Below are positions 9,417 through 12,500 of a stretch of 12,500 bases of DNA, piece by piece. Origin of the DNA: Actinidia chinensis (lineage: Eukaryota > Streptophyta > Magnoliopsida > Ericales > Actinidiaceae); contig CM018903.1 in the NCBI GenBank assembly GCA_009663005.1, positions 25,289,993 through 25,302,492 of the forward strand, read 5' to 3'. Below the pieces are notes generated by a model. That model was given only the letters and a program-made list of their open reading frames with translations, was not told the origin of the DNA and did not search any database. The first letter of the stretch is position 1, and each line of letters begins with the position of its first letter. The position numbers were made by a program, and so were the translations under genes.

Positions 9417-10184
9417 AATTTATCGCTTACATTTTTTCGTTGAAATGGCTGGGTTAAATTGCTTATCATTTTCCTTTAAGTTTTCTCGTATTTTTTTTAT
9501 TTGCCTTCCATTACGTTAAGATCATATATTCTGATTCATCCGCTTTTATTGATCTATTAGTTGCTTTACGGTATTTACTTATCTTGTTTGTTCTATTCTC
9601 TTAAGATTTGGTTACATATCTAAATTGTTTTAGTTTTTATCTATTTTATTTGTAATTTTTTATTTATATTTAAATAGTTTCCAAATTTCTCATAATGGAG
9701 ATGATTAGCTAAACTCTTAAATCTTGGGGTTGAATTGTGAATATCGGTGAAGGTCGTGGTGAAAAAAGAGTTGAGATTTTGGGTTTCAAAAGGGTATATT
9801 CAGTTTCATTCTTTTATCTCATTATTCCTATAATTATTGAACACTTGGATGATTGATTATTTTTCGGCAACGCTTATGCATAAGCCTAGTACTTAGTATA
9901 AGTATGCTGAATCGATGTATTCATCCTTGAATCTAACAACCAATTTAAATCCTAGAAATAAAGTTTTTAAAGAATAGGGGTTATGTCTAAATCTTCCAAA
10001 ATCAAGACTCACGACGTAGTCGAGGATTTGGGTTATAACATCTCACCTTGGAATTCTAAGCCACATCGTTGAACGACAACCCCCGAGATCGTTCCACATT
10101 AATTTTATAACTAATTTTAATTTACGCTATTTATTTTTATTTGCGAATCGTGAGTAATTGAACAATTCAATTGTCAATCTAGAT

Positions 10185-11100
10185 CCCCTTTGGTTGCATT
10201 GCTCTTTTGTTCCTCCTGTCGTTTCCATTTTAGGGCAGGGCCGCGTCTAACGCATTATGTCACCATTTCAGTTATAAGTGAGGTCTAGAAGGTTTGAGAA
10301 GTTTTGGTGATTGGTGTTGAAATGAAAGAGGAATTGGAAGAATTTTCTAAGTCGCATTAAAAACGTTCGAACAGTTTTGTTACTGGTGGTTCGAACGATC
10401 GCTTCGAAATATTTTGGGAAAGTTTGCGAAACGTTTCGTTCGAACGATTTATACTGTTGTTCAAATGGGATCCTGAGACTGAATGAGAATGGGATTATGT
10501 TCTACACCATCTTAGAATTATCCTAGTGCATAAAAGAGAAACTTAAACGGATATACCCCTTGGGTAGCAATTAGAAGTTTTCATGCAGTTTCACGTTCTT
10601 TTCATCATATTGAGTGGATAATAGTAGTGACGGTCGCTACCTATATACTTTATATGTAGGAACACATTATCTAGGCAACCTAGCCAAGAGAATTGAGGTG
10701 AGTACACGTGCTTGAACCAAATTTATGTTATTTTTAAACGTTTTTGAAGCGTTACTATGTATTATACAAATATTTTTCCATGCTTTCAGTTGCATCAAAC
10801 GATATTATGGATCTGAACTCTCTGCCTTTTTAAATTGTATAGAAATGTTGTTATGTTTTAGTATTGGACACCATGGATGACATGATGTAAATATAAAGAA
10901 AAGTCTATTCAAGTATGTATGCATAGTGACCATTCGGTTCCTCTCTACGAGACCTAAAGCCACGATTAGTCTTCACAAACTGATGGGGGGACGTGAAATA
11001 AGACATCGTATGATAGAGATCTCTGGTCTAAAGAGCCACCGACATTCGTGGTCAGTTTAACGACGTTGTTCCATTTTTATTATGCATGTTCATGAAAACA
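10185..11100 (+). mobile_element. Possible LTR fragment of another retrotransposon
   Basis: This 0.9 kb is unlike the Athila-like element and contains no open frame of note. The word order near 10940-11075 (TTCGGTTCCTCTCTACGAG, ACCTAAAGCCACGATTAGT, GATAGAGATCTCTGGTCTA, TCGTGGTCAGTTTAACGACG) recalls LTRs of Tekay/Del chromoviruses as I remember them. A CATAAAAGAG word near 10530-10540 could be a TATA-like element and GAGGTGAGTACACG near 10694 fits such LTRs. This is a recollection without a search, and neither end nor internal domains can be seen. It may also be unrelated intergenic DNA. Confidence 0.35.
10365..10466. repeat. Cluster of GTTCGAAC palindromes
   Basis: The 8-base palindrome GTTCGAAC occurs exactly at 10365-10372, 10389-10396 and 10438-10445, with a decayed GTTCAAAT at 10459-10466. 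The 12-base palindrome CGAAACGTTTCG at 10427-10438 overlaps the third copy, and GCTTCGAA follows the second. The cluster is unusually rich in CpG for this window. Its role is unknown; it may be a tandem motif of the LTR-like fragment in which it lies. Confidence 0.6.
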
Positions 11101-11108
11101 CTAGTTTA

Positions 11109-11129
11109 AGTGCCCGTGCCACGGGCACT
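11109..11129 (-). terminator. Helitron 3' terminal hairpin
   Basis: Arms AGTGCCCGTG (11109-11118) and CACGGGCACT (11120-11129) are perfect reverse complements with one central base, a stem that is very GC-rich in an AT-rich element. On the - strand it lies four bases before the CTAG end. In Helitrons this hairpin is thought to act as the rolling-circle transposition terminator; it is not a transcription terminator. Confidence 0.85.
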
Positions 11130-11449
11130 ACGCAAAAAAAAATAAAAATCTTCTTTTCATCAAATTTTAAGAATTCTTCATAGCAAGAAGAACAAATAAA
11201 AATAAAATAAAAATAAAAAAATAAGCCAAATAGTGATTCAGTTTACTTTCTCAGAAAACTAATAATCTAAACTAACTATATAATTAAAACTAAAATAAGA
11301 GAACTGGTTTTTTCAACTGCCATACACACCACCCCTTGATGTGACCCTTTTTTTTTGACTTTCAACTTTTACCCTCTATTCTTTCTCAAACTATAAATTT
11401 GTCCATTCAACCCTTTATTTTCTTAATATCACTTCAGTCTTTTTCAACA

Positions 11450-12252
11450 CTTGATTCTATTTTTTTACTTTCACTTCCCGAATTTTTGTATATAAAAAAA
11501 ATTACAATAAATTTTTAACCCCCTTTATTGTTTTATTATTTACCTTTACTTTTAATTTTTATATAAAAATAAGTATGATAAAATTTTATATTTTTTACTC
11601 CAACCCTTATGTTTTTATAAAATAAAAATATACGATCAAACTTTTTATATTTTTTTTAAATTTTGATGAGTTGATAGTTATAGGTATTTGTTCGTTGAGA
11701 TATTCTTGAAAATTCATAAGTAGTTTTTAGTAATTTGATTTATTCATCAACACATATTTAAAAAGAAATCTAATTTTAACGTATCAATACAGTAGTCTAA
11801 ATTCAACGGTTAACAAAGAATATATAATTCTACTTCAATATCTCCCTCCAAAAAAAAAGTCATATATTTTTTATATTGTTTTGATATAAAAATTTAGAAG
11901 TGAAAGTAAAAAAAAAAATAATCAAAGGGTATTAAAAAAGATTACCAAAGAATATAATAACAAATAAACATATAAATGTCAACCACTGAAATTAAAAAAA
12001 ATATTAAATCTTGATTCATATTTTTCTTGATACAAAAAAAATAAGGTGAGATGAGAGTAAGAAAAATTAAAAAACTTTCTATATCTTTTTATATAAAAAA
12101 TTCGGAAGGAAAGATAAAAGAAAAGCAAAGAATCAAGGGGTATTAAAGAAAAAAAAATAACAATGTTATAAACTTTTATAAAAAAAAAATTTTATATAAA
12201 AATCGGAAGTAACAAATAAAACAAAAAAGGAATAACGGCTATTAAAAAAAAG
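11450..12252. repeat. Repeated and inverted AT-rich modules inside the Helitron
   Basis: A module reading roughly TATATAAAAAATTCGGAAG, an A-rich stretch, then CAAGGGGTATTAAA recurs on the + strand at about 11884-11940, 12090-12148 and 12191-12252. Two inverted versions lie at about 11450-11494 (containing ACTTTCACTTCCCGAATTTT) and 11508-11570. The inverted copy at 11450-11494 pairs well with 11884-11925. The interior therefore seems to have grown by duplication and inversion of one unit of about 50-60 bp. Low complexity makes exact ends uncertain. Confidence 0.55.
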
Positions 12253-12279
12253 ATAAAAGGATTGAATGTGAAAAAAGTG

Positions 12280-12362
12280 ATGGGAGGAGCGAGGAGTGAA
12301 GAGAGAGTGAAAGTTAGATGGAGAGAGAAGTGAAAGGGGATGAAAGGAGTGCGAGTGAAAGT
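12280..12362 (+). repeat. Purine-rich tract in Helitron
   Basis: About 80 bases with almost only G and A (GGGAGGAGCGAGGAG, GAAGAGAGAGTGAAAG and similar) on the + strand, so C/T-rich on the Helitron strand. It produces the apparent Ser/His/Phe-rich open stretch on the - strand. No function is evident. Confidence 0.55.
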
Positions 12363-12476
12363 GATATTTTTGGCGAAAAAAAAAAAAATAATTGCGGGGA
12401 CATTTTAGCCGTAGATCAACTCTCAAATTGATTTTCAGCCGTTAGATAGCGATGAGATAGATTTGGATTCAACGTA

Positions 12477-12496
12477 GTTGTGATTTATAATATAGA
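12477..12496 (-). other. Helitron 5' terminus
   Basis: On the - strand the end reads TCTATATTATAAATCACAAC, preceded by A. TC followed by a T/A-rich start is typical of plant Helitron 5' ends. The next 80 bases hold the two related words CTAACGGCTG and ATCTACGGCT (+ strand 12397-12450), a subterminal repeat. Confidence 0.8.
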
Positions 12497-12500
12497 TTAA

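Larger units (their letters stand above)
26..10184 (+). mobile_element. Degenerate Ty3/gypsy LTR retrotransposon, Athila-like
   Basis: Two similar long terminal repeats in direct orientation flank about 7.8 kb of internal DNA. The internal part has a tRNA-Asp-like primer site just after the left LTR, then gag, protease, reverse transcriptase, RNase H and integrase remnants in the Ty3/gypsy order, and a polypurine tract abutting the right LTR. Motifs such as WRDHPNL in gag, NLVLNWEKC and SFLGHA in RT, YASKTLNE in RNase H and NDAYENAKIQKAK after the integrase core point to the Athila lineage of plant elements; this lineage call is from memory of the family. The total length of about 10.2 kb fits Athila. 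All genes are broken by many frameshifts and stops in the three forward frames, so it cannot move by itself. The left start is set by TGGATTACA at 26, matching TGATTACA at 8736. No reliable target-site duplication is visible because the right end is truncated. Confidence 0.9.
8736..10184 (+). repeat. Right (3') LTR, truncated at its 3' end
   Basis: Starts TGATTACACATAAAAG right after the polypurine tract and aligns with the left LTR in two blocks separated by about 694 bp unique to this copy (9217-9914). That extra segment includes stretches such as GAGATGATTAGCTAAAC near 9698-9714 and a direct repeat around CCGGAC. I judge it original LTR sequence rather than an insertion, since it has no terminal repeats or target duplication of its own. 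Similarity to the left copy fades at about 10179-10184, well before the LTR end implied by the left copy, so about 175 bp of the 3' end is missing. Confidence 0.82.
11101..12496 (-). mobile_element. Non-autonomous Helitron, apparently complete
   Basis: Read on the - strand, the element starts TCTATATTATAAATC (from 12496 downward) and ends with a hairpin, a 4-base TAAA spacer and CTAG (11104 to 11101). TC at the 5' end and hairpin plus CTRR at the 3' end are the hallmarks of Helitrons. The base before TC is A and the base after CTAG is T, matching insertion between A and T with no target duplication. The 1396 bp interior has no Rep or helicase motif, so it would have relied on proteins from an autonomous relative, moving by rolling-circle transposition. 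An 86-codon open stretch (12166-12426, -) is low-complexity and not convincing. The element abuts the LTR-like fragment, and only four bases of the far flank are in the window. Confidence 0.85.

Noticed and set aside
10185..10235. Weak similarity (TTTTGTTC and nearby bases) between the sequence after the right LTR and 815-835 of the left LTR, suggesting that the LTR continues.
   Set aside because: Only a short T-rich word matches and the diagnostic CTCACAACTCCCTGTG block is absent.
12166..12426. 86-codon frame on the Helitron strand, considered as a captured gene fragment.
   Set aside because: It is a translation of the purine-rich tract and poly-T runs, low-complexity Ser/His/Phe sequence.

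Overview
This window looks like repeat-rich heterochromatin from a flowering plant nuclear genome. I find no intact host gene, no tRNA or rRNA gene, no CRISPR array and no bacterial-type operon. Almost all of it is explained by transposable elements. The base composition is AT-rich, and every recognisable coding stretch is broken by stops and frameshifts.

Positions 26-10184 hold one old LTR retrotransposon of the Ty3/gypsy superfamily, read on the + strand. The best lineage match is Athila, based on the residue motifs in gag, RT, RNase H and integrase and on a primer binding site resembling the 3' end of tRNA-Asp. In order it has a left LTR (26-970), PBS (975-991), gag remnant (about 1690-2760), protease remnant (about 3146-3650), reverse transcriptase (about 4060-4960), RNase H (about 4990-5490), integrase (about 5500-6870), an internal polypurine-like tract (7005-7015), about 1.7 kb of AT-rich DNA without recognisable coding content, the 3' polypurine tract ending at 8734, and a right LTR (8736 to about 10184). 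Together gag and pol would once have supported particle formation, tRNA-primed reverse transcription and integration. None of them can be translated now.

The two LTRs are damaged in different places. The left lacks about 694 bp present in the right copy (about 9217-9914). The right lacks the last roughly 175 bp that the left copy has before the PBS.

Positions 10185-11100 do not match the Athila-like element. They may be a fragment of another LTR, perhaps of the Tekay/Del chromovirus type, and contain a cluster of GTTCGAAC palindromes.

Positions 11101-12496 form what appears to be a complete, non-autonomous Helitron on the - strand. It has a TC 5' end, a near-perfect 3' hairpin followed by CTAG, and flanking A and T bases as expected for insertion into an AT dinucleotide. 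Its interior is an AT-rich array of repeated and inverted modules with no Rep/helicase coding. I did not find a new gene system; the Helitron structure, the differing LTR lesions and the repeated polypurine tract are the points most worth checking.
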